A stretch of 64,000 bases of DNA from Ruminococcaceae bacterium YAD3003 (GCA_900107185.1 FNPA01000005.1:124001-188000), one strand, 5' to 3'; counted from the first letter of the stretch, positions 52,081 through 62,240 are shown. A program made the numbers and translations. The notes: generated from the letters alone by a model not told the origin.

Positions 52081-53761
52081 AAGAAGAAATAAGATCTTCA
52101 GAAAGCTTTAACGAAGATTCAGAGTCGCTGCCTGAGAGCAGTCTGGAAACTTCAACAATCTTATTATCTCTATCAAGAACAGTACAAACAGTTTCAGTGT
52201 TGCCGCCCGAAACTTTCTTAGTAAGAACAAATCCTCTGTCAGATGCAGCGGCGATCTGTGCTGTATGAGTAACGCACAATACCTGATGCACTTCTGATAT
52301 AGCCTTAAGTTTATTTGCAATAGCAAGAGATGCCTTACCGGAAACTCCTGTATCAATCTCATCGAAAATAAGAGTTGAAATCTGATCAACTCTGCTTAAG
52401 ACATTCTTTATCGCCAGCATGATTCTTGATGCTTCACCGCCTGATACGATGGCGGACAGAGCTCTTACCTGCTGGCCGGGGTTTGCGCTGAATCTGAATG
52501 CTATATCATCAATGCCTGACATTGAAAAGAACTTTGCTTTTTCTCTTCTTACGAAGCTTACTTCAAATATTGCATCAGGCATCTCGAGATCAGACAACTC
52601 CTGGGTGATAGCTTTCTCAAGTTGTTTAGCGCATTTCTTGCGTTCATCAGAGAGCTTTTCTGCAATATCAAGGAGTTCTTTCTCCTTAACAGTACGCTGC
52701 TTTTTCAATTCCTGAAGTATATCTTTATTCTTTTCAATAGCATCTAATTCAGTTTTCGAATCTGAGGCAAACTTATTTATCTCAGAAATTGTAGAACCAT
52801 ACTTAGCCTTCAGCTCGTAAAGAAGTCCGATACGCTGCTCGGTGCGCTCCTTTAATCCCTCATCGTAATTGCGGTCAGACAAAACCTTGTCGACATCAGA
52901 AGCCAACGCATCAAGATCAAGGGCGAGTGCCTGGGCGCGTTCAGCAATATCTTTGAGGCTTGCATCATTCTGGGCTGCCTTGATAAGTTCGCGGCTGGCC
53001 TGATTAACAGAATGGACAGGGCTCTGATAGTTATTCTCCGCATTAAGAAGGTCTCCTGCATTCTTAAGACTCTCGAAAAGAACCTCATTCTGGGATAACT
53101 TCTTCTTTGTGTCGTGGAGGAGCTCTTCTTCACCATCCTTAAAGTCTGCGGCTTCGATCTCATTTACGGCAAACTCCAAATAATCGCGGCGACGCTCAAG
53201 GTAATCAGGTGATGAGGAAATATCCTTGATACGTAAAACGAGTTCTTTGAATTCCTGAAGACTCTTAACGTAATCCTTATGAAGATTAATACACTTCTCA
53301 CCAGCAAAACGGTCAAGGAGATTTACGTGTGTCGATTCATCGAAGATAGCTTGTGTGTCATGCTGGCCATGGATATCAACAAGTCTGGAAGAGACATCTT
53401 TTAAGATAGCATTGGTAACACCAGTTCCGTTTACTCTGGCAACAGATTTACCGCTGTCGTAAACAGTTCTGCTGATAATGAGCATTCCATCATCATCTTC
53501 AATTCCATTATCTTCAAGGATCTTTTTGAACTCTTCATCGTTAATGTCAGAACAATCGAAAACTGCTTCCGCGAACGCAGAAGGACTGCCTGTTCTTATG
53601 AGATTCCTGGATGCTTTTGCTCCTAATATGAGGCCGATGGCGTCAACAATAAGGCTCTTACCGGCACCTGTCTCACCGCTTATTACGTTAAGACCTTTAC
53701 CGGGTTCGAAAACGATATTACTAATAACAGCAAAATCTCTAATTTCAAGTCTTACGAGCAT
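52073..53761 (-). CDS. recN: DNA repair protein RecN
   Basis: 562 aa. SMC-like ABC ATPase with GETGAGKSLIVDAI near the start, coiled-coil arms about 150-380, and the ABC signature ALSAIVSGGEASRIMLAI with Walker B STLIFDEIDTGVSG. It acts in double-strand break repair. It begins 4 nt after argR; argR-recN order is conserved. Confidence 0.95.
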   Translation of the reverse strand: MLVRLEIRDFAVISNIVFEPGKGLNVISGETGAGKSLIVDAIGLILGAKASRNLIRTGSPSAFAEAVFDCSDINDEEFKKILEDNGIEDDDGMLIISRTVYDSGKSVARVNGTGVTNAILKDVSSRLVDIHGQHDTQAIFDESTHVNLLDRFAGEKCINLHKDYVKSLQEFKELVLRIKDISSSPDYLERRRDYLEFAVNEIEAADFKDGEEELLHDTKKKLSQNEVLFESLKNAGDLLNAENNYQSPVHSVNQASRELIKAAQNDASLKDIAERAQALALDLDALASDVDKVLSDRNYDEGLKERTEQRIGLLYELKAKYGSTISEINKFASDSKTELDAIEKNKDILQELKKQRTVKEKELLDIAEKLSDERKKCAKQLEKAITQELSDLEMPDAIFEVSFVRREKAKFFSMSGIDDIAFRFSANPGQQVRALSAIVSGGEASRIMLAIKNVLSRVDQISTLIFDEIDTGVSGKASLAIANKLKAISEVHQVLCVTHTAQIAAASDRGFVLTKKVSGGNTETVCTVLDRDNKIVEVSRLLSGSDSESSLKLSEDLISSFS

Positions 53762-53765
53762 CTAA

Positions 53766-54230
53766 TCAGCCTTTTTCAGTCATGTCATTAATGGTAATAA
53801 GAAGAGCCTTTGCTTCTTCTATTCCGGGGCAGGCTGCAAAGATCGTATCGTCACCTGCAATAGTTCCTACGCACTCTTCCAAATGCATTGAATCAAGAGC
53901 AGATGCAGCTGCGCTGGCCATACCCGGCAATGTCTTAATTACGATCATGTTCATTGCCTGGCTGACTGAAATAATACTATTGGTAAATACTGCGAGAAGT
54001 CTTCCGGGTGCTGTATCACCAGTTCTGTCCAATACACAGTATTTTGTAGCCTTATTAGGAAGAGTGATCTTGATGATTCCCAATTCCTTGATGTCACGTG
54101 AGATAGTAGCCTGAGTTGCTTCAAAACCTGACTGGTTAACCTTAGCGGTGAGATCTTCCTGTGTGGAGATCTCATTCTCTCTGATGAGAGATAAAATGCG
54201 TTCCTGTCTTGAATTCTTATCGGTTTTCAT
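53766..54230 (-). CDS. argR: Arginine repressor ArgR/AhrC
   Basis: 154 aa. N-terminal winged helix (RQERILSLIRENEISTQEDL; TQATISRDIKELGI) and C-terminal hexamer domain with GTIAGDDTIFA, which binds arginine. It regulates arginine genes; no such genes are in the window. Its start overlaps the nadK stop by 14 nt. Confidence 0.95.
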   Translation of the reverse strand: MKTDKNSRQERILSLIRENEISTQEDLTAKVNQSGFEATQATISRDIKELGIIKITLPNKATKYCVLDRTGDTAPGRLLAVFTNSIISVSQAMNMIVIKTLPGMASAAASALDSMHLEECVGTIAGDDTIFAACPGIEEAKALLITINDMTEKG

Positions 54231-55098
54231 AGAAGTAACCTCTCTGTACTATCTTCTTTCTGACATTACTGAAGAAACCATCCTTCTTCAGACAAACGGT
54301 CTTAAGGACCTTGTCATATCTTGTTATTACAATTGAATCGTAGCTCTGAAGATCCACAAAATCTCTTCCGTCCGGACAGATCATAGGAGCTGTCTCAATT
54401 TCCTCAAGAGTAATCTTTATCTCACTCTCAGGTGTAGCTACATATGTATATCCGTTCAGTGTATGTGAACAGATAGGAGTAACAATAATATCCTTCATCT
54501 CAGGCATCAGAATAGGTCCACCAGCAGACAGATTATAAGCAGAAGAACCTGTTGCCGTTGAGATAACGAGGCCATCACCTCTGAATCTCTCGATTATCTG
54601 TCCGTCGATTGCGAGAACAAGTGTCGTGATATGCGGTTTGGCACCTCTTACAATGATGATGTCATTAAGACATACACTGCTTCCCTTTAATTCACCATCT
54701 TTATTAAACACATCACACTTGAGCTGTGTTCTGTCAATCGTGTTATAGTCGCCGCTGACGAGTTGCTTTAGATCGTTTTCCAAGTTGTCATAACCAATCT
54801 CATTAAGGAATCCGATAGAACCTAAATTAACACCAACGAATTCAGTGTCCAGATTTCTGTATTTTGCTACTTTCGACAAGAATGTTCCGTCACCGCCGAT
54901 GGAAATAATCGTCTTGATAGATGTTTTCGAAAAGTCCTCGAAAACAACTCCCGGAATATTCTTAAGATTGGGACAAACTTCATCCATGCCAGCTTCAAAT
55001 ACCGGTACAGAACCGAGGCTCGCAATAATATCTGCAACCCTGATAGCTGTCTCGTATCCGGTATCTCTTGAACCATTGGAACAAATTCCGTAATTCAT
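54217..55098 (-). CDS. nadK: NAD kinase
   Basis: 293 aa. Diacylglycerol-kinase fold with GGDGTFLS near 62-69 and GSIGFLNE, and TATGSSAYNLSAGGPIL near 160. It makes NADP. The ATG at 55098 has AGGAGG 9 nt before; an earlier in-frame codon has none. Between dxs and nadK the usual rRNA methylase gene tlyA is missing. Confidence 0.95.
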   Translation of the reverse strand: MNYGICSNGSRDTGYETAIRVADIIASLGSVPVFEAGMDEVCPNLKNIPGVVFEDFSKTSIKTIISIGGDGTFLSKVAKYRNLDTEFVGVNLGSIGFLNEIGYDNLENDLKQLVSGDYNTIDRTQLKCDVFNKDGELKGSSVCLNDIIIVRGAKPHITTLVLAIDGQIIERFRGDGLVISTATGSSAYNLSAGGPILMPEMKDIIVTPICSHTLNGYTYVATPESEIKITLEEIETAPMICPDGRDFVDLQSYDSIVITRYDKVLKTVCLKKDGFFSNVRKKIVQRGYFYENR

Positions 55099-55173
55099 GA
55101 AGAAATTCCTCCTGGTATGAAGCTCCATATATTTAAACATTTTACTGCATAAAAATACAGAAGCAAATTATAT

Positions 55174-57057
55174 TTACTTATTAAGAAAATCTTTTATTAC
55201 CCTGGAAACGGTATCGCTGTCGAGGCCGCAATAAGCAAGCTGCTCCTTAGGAGACATTGCTCTGACAAGAGGATTCTTTACTCCGAACGGAATTACTTCG
55301 CCAACATGACCGGCATACTGGAGCTCACGTTCGAGTGCTTCACCGAAGCCGCCGCTGATAATTCCTTCTTCAATACTGAAAATATTATTTGTATCGCCGA
55401 TAAGTTCCAGAATCTCTTTGGCAGGAATAGGCTTGATCAATGAAACATTGATATGTTTACCGCAAATACCCATTTCCTTCAGATTCTCTACAGCCTTATC
55501 AGCTTCTTCGCATATTCTTCCTGTAGATACAATAGCGAAATCATTTCCGTAATCCTGAACCATATGAGGCTTTACGCAATCGCCCAGATACTTATAAAGA
55601 GGTCCCTCTGTTTCAAAAGGTGATGTTCCTCTCGGATATCTGATAGCAACAGGTCCCTTTATGCTGTCAACAGCATATGTCAGACACCATACAAGATCCT
55701 TATAATCTCTCGGCGAGAAAACGGTCATATTGATCATGGAATTGAGATAGGAAATATCCAAAAGACCATGGTGTGTATGTCCGTCGTTACCAACGAATCC
55801 TGAACGGTCAATGGCAAAGATAACGTGGCTGTTCATGAAGCAGCAGTCAGTGATCATCTCATCATATGCTCTCTGAAGGAATGACGAATAGATTGCTACA
55901 ACAGGGATAAAGCCTGATACAGCCAGACCGCCTGCCATAGTTACACTATGCTCTTCTGCAATACCGCAATCGAAGAATCTTGACGGGAATTTCATCTGGA
56001 ATCGGTCAAGACCTGTACCAAGAGTCATGGCAGCAGAAATAGCAATAATCTTATTATTATGAGAAGCAATGTCTACCATTGCACCTGCGAAAACAGAAGT
56101 ATAACTTCCCTTACCGGTACCGGTAACACCGGTCGCAAGATCAAAAGGTCCAACGCCGTGGTAATCAGAAGGATTCTGTTCAGCAGGCTCATAGCCCTTA
56201 CCCTTCTTTGTAAGAACGTGAATCAGAACAGGAGATCTGATTTCTTTGGCTGCTTCAAAAGCCTTAATAAGATCATCCATATTATGACCATCAACAGGGC
56301 CATAATAGTTAAGACCAAGATCTTCAAACATTGAAGGCTTCTTTCTATAGAGAAGGAATCTGAAGAAGTCCTTGATCGCAAGGATGATCTTAATAAGTCC
56401 CCTTCCGAAGAAACCAAGTTTACGGAGGAAAGACTCCGTTGTCTGCTTAGCAGAAATATATCCCGTAGATATTCTGAGTTTTGACAGATACTTGGAAAGT
56501 CCCCCAACGTTCTTATCAATACTCATCTCGTTATCATTCAGGATGATTATCATCTTAGTCTTGGCATGGCCCAGATCATTGATTGCCTCGTAAGCCAGGC
56601 CGCCTGTGAGAGCTCCGTCACCGATAATCGCAACAACTTCATTCTTTTTGCCTTCGAGATCTCTTGCCCTGGCAATACCCATGGCAGCAGAAATGGAAGT
56701 CGAACTGTGACCAGTATCAAATGCATCGTAAGGTGACTCAGAAATTCTCGGGAATCCTGAGATTCCGTCTCTTTGACGGAGAGTGTTAAATCTGTCAAAT
56801 CTTCCCGTAAGGAGCTTATACGAATAAGACTGGTGTCCTACATCGAAAACGATCTTATCCGTCTTATAATCGAACACGGACAAAAGAGCAACCGTGAGCT
56901 CAACAGCACCGAGGTTACTGGCCAGATGTCCGCCGTTATGAGAAACAGTATTAAGGATTTTATCTCTCAGTTCGGCACACAATTGAACACGGTCTTCAGA
57001 CGACATTGCCTGAAGAGTCTCAAATGTTATTTCCTTTCCGAGAAATTTATATTCCAT
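55174..57057 (-). CDS. dxs: 1-deoxy-D-xylulose-5-phosphate synthase
   Basis: 627 aa. First enzyme of the MEP pathway, TPP-dependent. FDVGHQSYSYKLLTGR, GDGALTGGLAYEA and NDNEMSIDKNVGGLSKYL (TPP/Mg site) and the transketolase C-terminal domain. Starts inside the ispA stop (1 nt), so coupled to FPP synthase. Confidence 0.97.
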   Translation of the reverse strand: MEYKFLGKEITFETLQAMSSEDRVQLCAELRDKILNTVSHNGGHLASNLGAVELTVALLSVFDYKTDKIVFDVGHQSYSYKLLTGRFDRFNTLRQRDGISGFPRISESPYDAFDTGHSSTSISAAMGIARARDLEGKKNEVVAIIGDGALTGGLAYEAINDLGHAKTKMIIILNDNEMSIDKNVGGLSKYLSKLRISTGYISAKQTTESFLRKLGFFGRGLIKIILAIKDFFRFLLYRKKPSMFEDLGLNYYGPVDGHNMDDLIKAFEAAKEIRSPVLIHVLTKKGKGYEPAEQNPSDYHGVGPFDLATGVTGTGKGSYTSVFAGAMVDIASHNNKIIAISAAMTLGTGLDRFQMKFPSRFFDCGIAEEHSVTMAGGLAVSGFIPVVAIYSSFLQRAYDEMITDCCFMNSHVIFAIDRSGFVGNDGHTHHGLLDISYLNSMINMTVFSPRDYKDLVWCLTYAVDSIKGPVAIRYPRGTSPFETEGPLYKYLGDCVKPHMVQDYGNDFAIVSTGRICEEADKAVENLKEMGICGKHINVSLIKPIPAKEILELIGDTNNIFSIEEGIISGGFGEALERELQYAGHVGEVIPFGVKNPLVRAMSPKEQLAYCGLDSDTVSRVIKDFLNK

Positions 57058-57983
57058 TATTTATTCCTGTTCTCAAGATAGTCGATCAATGTTTCGTAGT
57101 CAGTTGTGTTATAACCCTTATCTTTGAAATTCGAAAGAATGGATTTTGCACAATTTATCTCTTCTGATAATCTGCTCTCCGCACCTTCAAGGCTAAGGAG
57201 AGTAACAAACGTAGCCTTTGAATCTCTCTCGTCTTTACCTGTACTCTTTCCGAGCACGCTGCTATCTGATATTACATCAAGGATATCATCTCTAATCTGG
57301 AACGCCAGTCCGATATGGGATGCAAGTTTTCTTAATTCGATAGCTGTCTTATCAACAGTACTCTCTTCCCTCGTTAACTTCTTAAACAAATAGTAAGGAG
57401 TTACTACAGAAGCCTCGATAAGAGCGCCTGTCTTCTTCTCCTGAAGTTCGATGAGGCGTTCGATCGGAATCTCCTTCTCAGTTGACGAAATGTCAATGCT
57501 CTGTCCGCCAATCATACCATAGATTCCCGCATTTGCCGCCATTGCTGATGCAGCATAAATGTATCCGGGATTCTTCTCGCTGATAAGGAACAATCTCTCC
57601 ATAGCAGAATTAAGGAGCAGGTCGCCTGCAAGAGTAGCAATACCCTCGCCATAAACCATGTGGCATGTAGGCTTGCCTCTTCTCATTTCATCATTATCCA
57701 TTGCAGGCAAATCATCATGGATAAGAGAATATGTATGTATCATTTCCAAAGTAGCAGCGAAATACTTAACATCGGAATCAATCTCATCACCGATTCCGAG
57801 CATCTGAGAAGTAAGACGCATCATCATCGGTCTCAATCTTTTTCCACCGGCAAACAGGCTGTAAGAAGCAGCCTTAACGGTAATATCATCATTAAGGTCA
57901 CTATCGAAAACCCTCTCGAGTTCAGGCGTGATCCACGCCTCTGTCTTCTCCATCAGAGAATTGATATCAGACTTACTCATCAT
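57057..57983 (-). CDS. ispA: Farnesyl/geranyl diphosphate synthase
   Basis: 308 aa. Polyprenyl synthase with first Asp-rich motif HDDLPAMDND at 89-98 and the second as FQIRDDILDV. Condenses IPP with allylic diphosphates. ATG at 57983 follows AGGAGTG and overlaps the xseB stop. Confidence 0.95.
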   Translation of the reverse strand: MMSKSDINSLMEKTEAWITPELERVFDSDLNDDITVKAASYSLFAGGKRLRPMMMRLTSQMLGIGDEIDSDVKYFAATLEMIHTYSLIHDDLPAMDNDEMRRGKPTCHMVYGEGIATLAGDLLLNSAMERLFLISEKNPGYIYAASAMAANAGIYGMIGGQSIDISSTEKEIPIERLIELQEKKTGALIEASVVTPYYLFKKLTREESTVDKTAIELRKLASHIGLAFQIRDDILDVISDSSVLGKSTGKDERDSKATFVTLLSLEGAESRLSEEINCAKSILSNFKDKGYNTTDYETLIDYLENRNK

Positions 57984-58225
57984 TACACTCCTGTCTCACT
58001 GATATTGAGAGGATCTGTAGTTCCGTTAGCTTTATTTACAGCTTCAATTCTAGCAGTAACTTCATTTAGTCTCTTCTCGCAAATGCCGACAAGTTCAATG
58101 CCACGCTCGTACAGTTTCAAAGATTCATCAAGAGTTGCTTTTCCTTCAGACAGCTTTGCAACAGTCTGGCGCAATTCAGTCATTGCTGCTTCATAAGTCA
58201 TCTCTGGTTCTTTTGATTTAGGCAT
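57983..58225 (-). CDS. xseB: Exodeoxyribonuclease VII small subunit
   Basis: 80 aa. Two-helix protein with YEAAMTELRQTVAKLSEGKATLDESLKLYERG, diagnostic of XseB. It overlaps xseA by 8 nt and ispA by 1 nt. Confidence 0.95.
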   Translation of the reverse strand: MPKSKEPEMTYEAAMTELRQTVAKLSEGKATLDESLKLYERGIELVGICEKRLNEVTARIEAVNKANGTTDPLNISETGV

Positions 58226-59441
58226 CTTTAATACCTCCGTCCTTATCTGCTATATCTTTGATCTCACTTAACAATGTACCATCGGACAAAACAATGTTTA
58301 CGTTGTCTCCTCTGCTGACATTCTTAACAGATTCGATGGCATTGCCGTCCTTATCACAAACGTATGAATAACCTCTTCTCAAAACGTTATCCGGATTAAG
58401 AGCATCGAGTCTTACCTTAACCTGATTAATCTCAGACGTTGTCTGTTCGATCTTCTTACCTGATAAAGCATCAAGTCTTGTTTTGAGTTCTCTTACAACA
58501 GCACGCTGTTCCATTGCGTAATACGCAGGAGAATGAAGAGCCTTGTGATTCTTATAAGCTTCGAGAGCTTTACGTCTCAGATCTACATACTGGTTGATTG
58601 CAATATCGAGATTAAGCGCGAGATTATCTATCTCTTTCTTCTGGTCATCATAGGAAGCAATAACCATCTCACCGGCTGCAGTAGGAGTAGCAGCTCTGAT
58701 ATCAGCAACATAGTCAATAATTGTGTAATCAGGCTCATGTCCGATTGCTGAAATAACAGGTATCTCACTCGCATAAACCGCTCTGGCGATTCCCTCATCG
58801 TTGAAGCAGAATAATTCTTCATAAGAACCACCGCCTCTGGCAACGATAATTACATCAACGTTCTTTTCCGTATTGAAGTAATTGATTCCTGCGATTACCT
58901 CAGGAGGACATTCAACACCCTGAACACTAGCAGGATAAAGGAGAATGTCATGATGAGGATTTCTCTTTCGAATTGTATTAACGATATCTGAAATTACTTT
59001 TCCAGATGAAGAAGTAACAACACCTATTCTTCTGGGAAGTATCGGAATTGGCTTTTTATGGTCACCGGCAAACAATCCCTCATCTTGAAGTTTTTTGAAC
59101 AGCTTATTGAACTGCTCGTGAAGATCTCCGCTGCCCAGATCTTCAATATCAGTGGCAATGATCTGGAGACGTCCGCCCTGCGCATAAAAATCCACGCCAC
59201 CGTAGACTTTTACCTTCATTCCGATCTCCGGAGTAATCTTAAGCTGGCTTCTGTTTCTCGAGAAAATAACACAGTTGATTACACACTGATCGTCTTTAAT
59301 GGAGAAATAAGCATGATCTCTGGCTGACACAGTATACTGTGATATCTCACCAACAACAGAGAATTCAGCAAGATAAGGATTCTCCGTCAGGGACTGTTTT
59401 ATGTAGCCGTTTAGCCGGCTTACACTATCAAAATCGAACAT
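58218..59441 (-). CDS. xseA: Exodeoxyribonuclease VII large subunit
   Basis: 407 aa. N-terminal OB fold (FSVVGEISQYTVSARDHAYFSIKDD), catalytic region with GVVTSSSGKVISDI, and ARGGGSYEELFCFNDE, then a coiled coil. Works with XseB on single-stranded DNA. It ends 8 nt into xseB and begins 4 nt after nusB. Confidence 0.95.
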   Translation of the reverse strand: MFDFDSVSRLNGYIKQSLTENPYLAEFSVVGEISQYTVSARDHAYFSIKDDQCVINCVIFSRNRSQLKITPEIGMKVKVYGGVDFYAQGGRLQIIATDIEDLGSGDLHEQFNKLFKKLQDEGLFAGDHKKPIPILPRRIGVVTSSSGKVISDIVNTIRKRNPHHDILLYPASVQGVECPPEVIAGINYFNTEKNVDVIIVARGGGSYEELFCFNDEGIARAVYASEIPVISAIGHEPDYTIIDYVADIRAATPTAAGEMVIASYDDQKKEIDNLALNLDIAINQYVDLRRKALEAYKNHKALHSPAYYAMEQRAVVRELKTRLDALSGKKIEQTTSEINQVKVRLDALNPDNVLRRGYSYVCDKDGNAIESVKNVSRGDNVNIVLSDGTLLSEIKDIADKDGGIKDA

Positions 59442-59445
59442 GAGT

Positions 59446-59844
59446 TCAGAGGCTCTTTACAAAATTGCTTAAAACACCGTTGATATATGAAGATGAACTG
59501 TCTGTTCCATACTTCTTAGCAAGCTTAACAGCCTCGTTAATAGAAACTGAAACAGGAATATCTTCAACTACAGTAATCTCATATACAGCTATCTCAAGGA
59601 TGATACGGTCAGTCATGGGAAGACGCTCTAACTTCCATCTCTTAAGGAAAGGAACGAACTTCTCGTCGAGCTCATCTCTCTTGTTGATTACACCATAAAC
59701 GATATCAAGGAAATAAGGCTCGTCTTCAATGATCTCAGGATTAGCTTCTCTGAATAATTCAATCTGATCACTTATAGGATCATTTCTAAAATCGCTCTGG
59801 AACAGGAATTCCATAGCATGCTCACGTGTTTCAATTCTACTCAT
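59446..59844 (-). CDS. nusB: Transcription antitermination protein NusB
   Basis: 132 aa, all helical. EHAMEFLFQSDF at the start and SINEAVKLAKKYGTDSSSSYINGVL at the C-terminus are NusB signatures. It binds boxA in rRNA leaders. Overlaps the DUF2273 gene by 4 nt. Confidence 0.95.
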   Translation of the reverse strand: MSRIETREHAMEFLFQSDFRNDPISDQIELFREANPEIIEDEPYFLDIVYGVINKRDELDEKFVPFLKRWKLERLPMTDRIILEIAVYEITVVEDIPVSVSINEAVKLAKKYGTDSSSSYINGVLSNFVKSL

Positions 59845-60077
59845 CTGAACCTCCCGGGAGGCAAAATTCTATCAAGGAATTTCTTGAATCTGCTCGTATC
59901 GGAAAAGAGGAACGAACCAACGAAGAAGCCTACCAAAGAAAAAAGTATTATAAAGAGGGTCTTAAACAACCCGAATATACAAAGTAAAAGTCCGACTATA
60001 AAAAAGAGGACAGCAAATATAACACCAGCCTTGGTGTTACGAAGTTTCTCGAAAAGCTTAGATAAAAACCTTTCCAT
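59841..60077 (-). CDS. Small membrane protein (DUF2273)
   Basis: 78 aa with two membrane helices (about 16-36 and 38-58). Matches the DUF2273 proteins that lie between amaP and nusB in Firmicutes. Function unknown. Two nt after the amaP stop. Confidence 0.85.
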   Translation of the reverse strand: MERFLSKLFEKLRNTKAGVIFAVLFFIVGLLLCIFGLFKTLFIILFSLVGFFVGSFLFSDTSRFKKFLDRILPPGRFR

Positions 60078-60079
60078 CC

Positions 60080-60634
60080 TTACCTGCTCTCAACTCTGGC
60101 CTGAGCCTGCTCAACCTTAGATACTCTGACAATTACAGATTCAACGGCAATACCGGTAAATCTCTCAATATCCTTCTTAACCTTCTCCTGTACCTTTGAC
60201 ATAGCAGAAGGAATTTCAACGTTTGAATAAAGTTCGCAGGTAACTGTTACTCTCAAAGACTGGTTCTTACCGGGAGCAACACGGCATCTGGCACTCTTAA
60301 TACCAACCTGTGCAGATTTAGCGGCATTAAGTGCAACGTTCTCAATAGCATCAGGTCCGATATCAACTGTACCGATATCATTCTTACGAAGTCTTGTACG
60401 GTTAAGTCTTCCGGAAGTGATGATATTAGTAATTGAGATGATTGATGTAACAAACAAAAGCATAAGGATGCCGAGATAGATGTATTTACTTACAGGGCCT
60501 GTAACGATCGTAGACAAAGGTGACAGGATATCAGCAAAGATACCGTCATCTACAAGCGCATAAAGCAGAACAACCGAAATAACGGCAATTACTACTGAAT
60601 ATATGAACATCAATGCTCTGATAAAGGAATTCAT
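60080..60634 (-). CDS. amaP: Alkaline shock response membrane anchor AmaP
   Basis: 184 aa. Two N-terminal membrane helices (about 8-28 and 52-70), then an Asp23-like cytoplasmic domain ending VKKDIERFTGIAVESVIVRVSKVE. It anchors Asp23 to the membrane. Overlaps the asp23-like gene by 4 nt. Confidence 0.88.
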   Translation of the reverse strand: MNSFIRALMFIYSVVIAVISVVLLYALVDDGIFADILSPLSTIVTGPVSKYIYLGILMLLFVTSIISITNIITSGRLNRTRLRKNDIGTVDIGPDAIENVALNAAKSAQVGIKSARCRVAPGKNQSLRVTVTCELYSNVEIPSAMSKVQEKVKKDIERFTGIAVESVIVRVSKVEQAQARVESR

Positions 60635-60999
60635 GAAACCTCCTCAACCCCGCAAACATAAACGTCGACACTCTCTACCGTAAGTCCGGTAAATCGTTCG
60701 ACGTCCTTTTTAACTCTCTCTTGAATCATCCATGCAATCTCAGGAATAATCATTCCGTATTTAACTACAGGATAAACTGTAATTGAAACAGAGCCCTGTT
60801 CGGTATCACCGAAAACGACTCTTACACCTTTGCCCTCATGGACAACGCCCGCTTTTTCTTTCAATGCGACCGCGAAAGAAGGAACCAATGACAAGACACC
60901 GTCTATCTGGAGCGCTGCTTCAGATGCGTATTGGGCAACAAAGCCCTGTGTCATTGATCGATCGCCTTTTATGGATTCGATGTTAGTATTGTCTTCCAT
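60631..60999 (-). CDS. Asp23/Gls24 family envelope stress protein
   Basis: 122 aa. ASEAALQIDGVLSLVPSF, GVRVVFG and VKKDVERFTGLTVESVDVYVCGV are Asp23 family features. Cell envelope stress protein acting with AmaP. First gene of the asp23-amaP-DUF2273-nusB-xse operon after efp. Confidence 0.92.
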   Translation of the reverse strand: MEDNTNIESIKGDRSMTQGFVAQYASEAALQIDGVLSLVPSFAVALKEKAGVVHEGKGVRVVFGDTEQGSVSITVYPVVKYGMIIPEIAWMIQERVKKDVERFTGLTVESVDVYVCGVEEVS

Positions 61000-61034
61000 A
61001 TCGGTTCCTTAAATGATCTAAACTTTAAAGGTGC

Positions 61035-61077
61035 AGATAAAATTAACTGCCGTAAGCAGATAATCCGCTTACGGCAG
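61035..61077 (-). terminator. Terminator after efp
   Basis: 11-bp stem CTGCCGTAAGC / GCTTACGGCAG, loop of 9, followed by TTAATTTTATC on the minus strand. Confidence 0.8.
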
Positions 61078-61089
61078 ATGTAATAACAA

Positions 61090-61647
61090 TTAAGCTCTCT
61101 CGAGGTATTCGCCTGTTCTTGTGTCAACCTTGATCTTCTCGCCCTGGTTAACGAAGAGAGGTACCTTAACAACAGCGCCTGTCTCAAGTGTAGCGTACTT
61201 AGAAGCGTTGTTTGCTGTATCGCCCTTAACACCAGGCTCGCACTCAGTGATCTCAAGAACAACTGTGATAGGAAGCTCTACCTGGAAAATGTCACCCTTG
61301 TAAGAAACAACCTTGCAGATCATCTCTTCCTTAAGGAACTTGATACCGTCACCAATCTTATCCTGGTGAATAGGTGTCTGCTCATATGTTTCAGCATCCA
61401 TGAAGTAATAGAGGTCACCATCTGAATAGATGTACTGCATATCCTGTCTGGTAAGCTGAGCCTGCTCAAACTTCTCGTTAGGGTTGAAGGATCTTTCAAC
61501 TACTGATCCTGTCTTAACATTCTTGTACTTTGTTCTTACGAATGCAGCTCCTTTACCGGGCTTAACGTGCTGGAATTCAACGACCTGATAAACCTGATCG
61601 TCCATCTCAAAACACAAACCGTTTCTGAAGTCTCCTGCGCTGATCAT
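61090..61647 (-). CDS. efp: Elongation factor P
   Basis: 185 aa. Relieves stalling at proline runs. Conserved modified-loop position is K32 in [27 protein letters not shown] at the C-terminus. Bacterial length. Strong promoter upstream, terminator downstream. It may work with the proline tRNAs of the window, an inference only. Confidence 0.97.
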   Translation of the reverse strand: MISAGDFRNGLCFEMDDQVYQVVEFQHVKPGKGAAFVRTKYKNVKTGSVVERSFNPNEKFEQAQLTRQDMQYIYSDGDLYYFMDAETYEQTPIHQDKIGDGIKFLKEEMICKVVSYKGDIFQVELPITVVLEITECEPGVKGDTANNASKYATLETGAVVKVPLFVNQGEKIKVDTRTGEYLERA

Positions 61648-61688
61648 AAATACTTCTCCTTTTTTATTAATATGCGTTTAACTAAGTA

Positions 61689-61717
61689 ATTTTACTTGAA
61701 AGAGTTTTTTTACGCAA
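61689..61717 (-). promoter_or_regulatory. Promoter of efp
   Basis: Minus-strand TTGCGT (61712-61717), 17 nt, TAAAAT (61689-61694), 42 nt before the ATG, with AAAAAGGAG as the ribosome site. Confidence 0.6.
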
Positions 61718-61742
61718 GTATTCGGCACTCAATTAAACAATA

Positions 61743-62240
61743 TCAGAACTTTCCTACAAGTCTGACAAGTTTTTCGAATGGTCTTTTAAGCAAAACATAC
61801 CAAATCTCGGATTTATAAAGCTTCTCAACCATGAACGTTCTGCATCCTGACCTGTTGCCTGCAATGACATCGGTAAATACCTGATCGCCTACCATAACTG
61901 ATTTATCTGCTGTTGTTTCCATCAGGGCAATAGCTTTTAACACACCAGAAGTACCCGGTTTATTCGCATAAGTAACACACGGCACTCCGAGCATTTCAGC
62001 TATCTTTGCAGATCTTCCCGACTTTGCATTGGAAACAAGGCAACACCTTATTCCCAACTCTTTGATCATCTTTATACATTCAAAACTGAATTCTTCAGGT
62101 TCGGTAGCATGATCTTTGCCGAGCGTATTATCAAAATCAAGAAGAGCAGTATCTATACCGCTCGATTTAAGCTCGCTCCAGGGGATCTGTTTAAGATTAC
62201 GATATACTTTCTCGGGCTTCATCGCCTTAAAAATGTTCAA
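61743..62240 (-). CDS. YqeG-family HAD phosphatase
   Basis: 165 aa. HAD motif I DFDNTL at 35-40, SNA motif (LVSNAKSG), and GDQVFTD as motif III-IV. Matches YqeG IIIA phosphatases. Start is TTG at 62240 with AGGAG 7 nt before. Substrate unknown. It lies upstream of efp. Confidence 0.88.
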   Translation of the reverse strand: MNIFKAMKPEKVYRNLKQIPWSELKSSGIDTALLDFDNTLGKDHATEPEEFSFECIKMIKELGIRCCLVSNAKSGRSAKIAEMLGVPCVTYANKPGTSGVLKAIALMETTADKSVMVGDQVFTDVIAGNRSGCRTFMVEKLYKSEIWYVLLKRPFEKLVRLVGKF

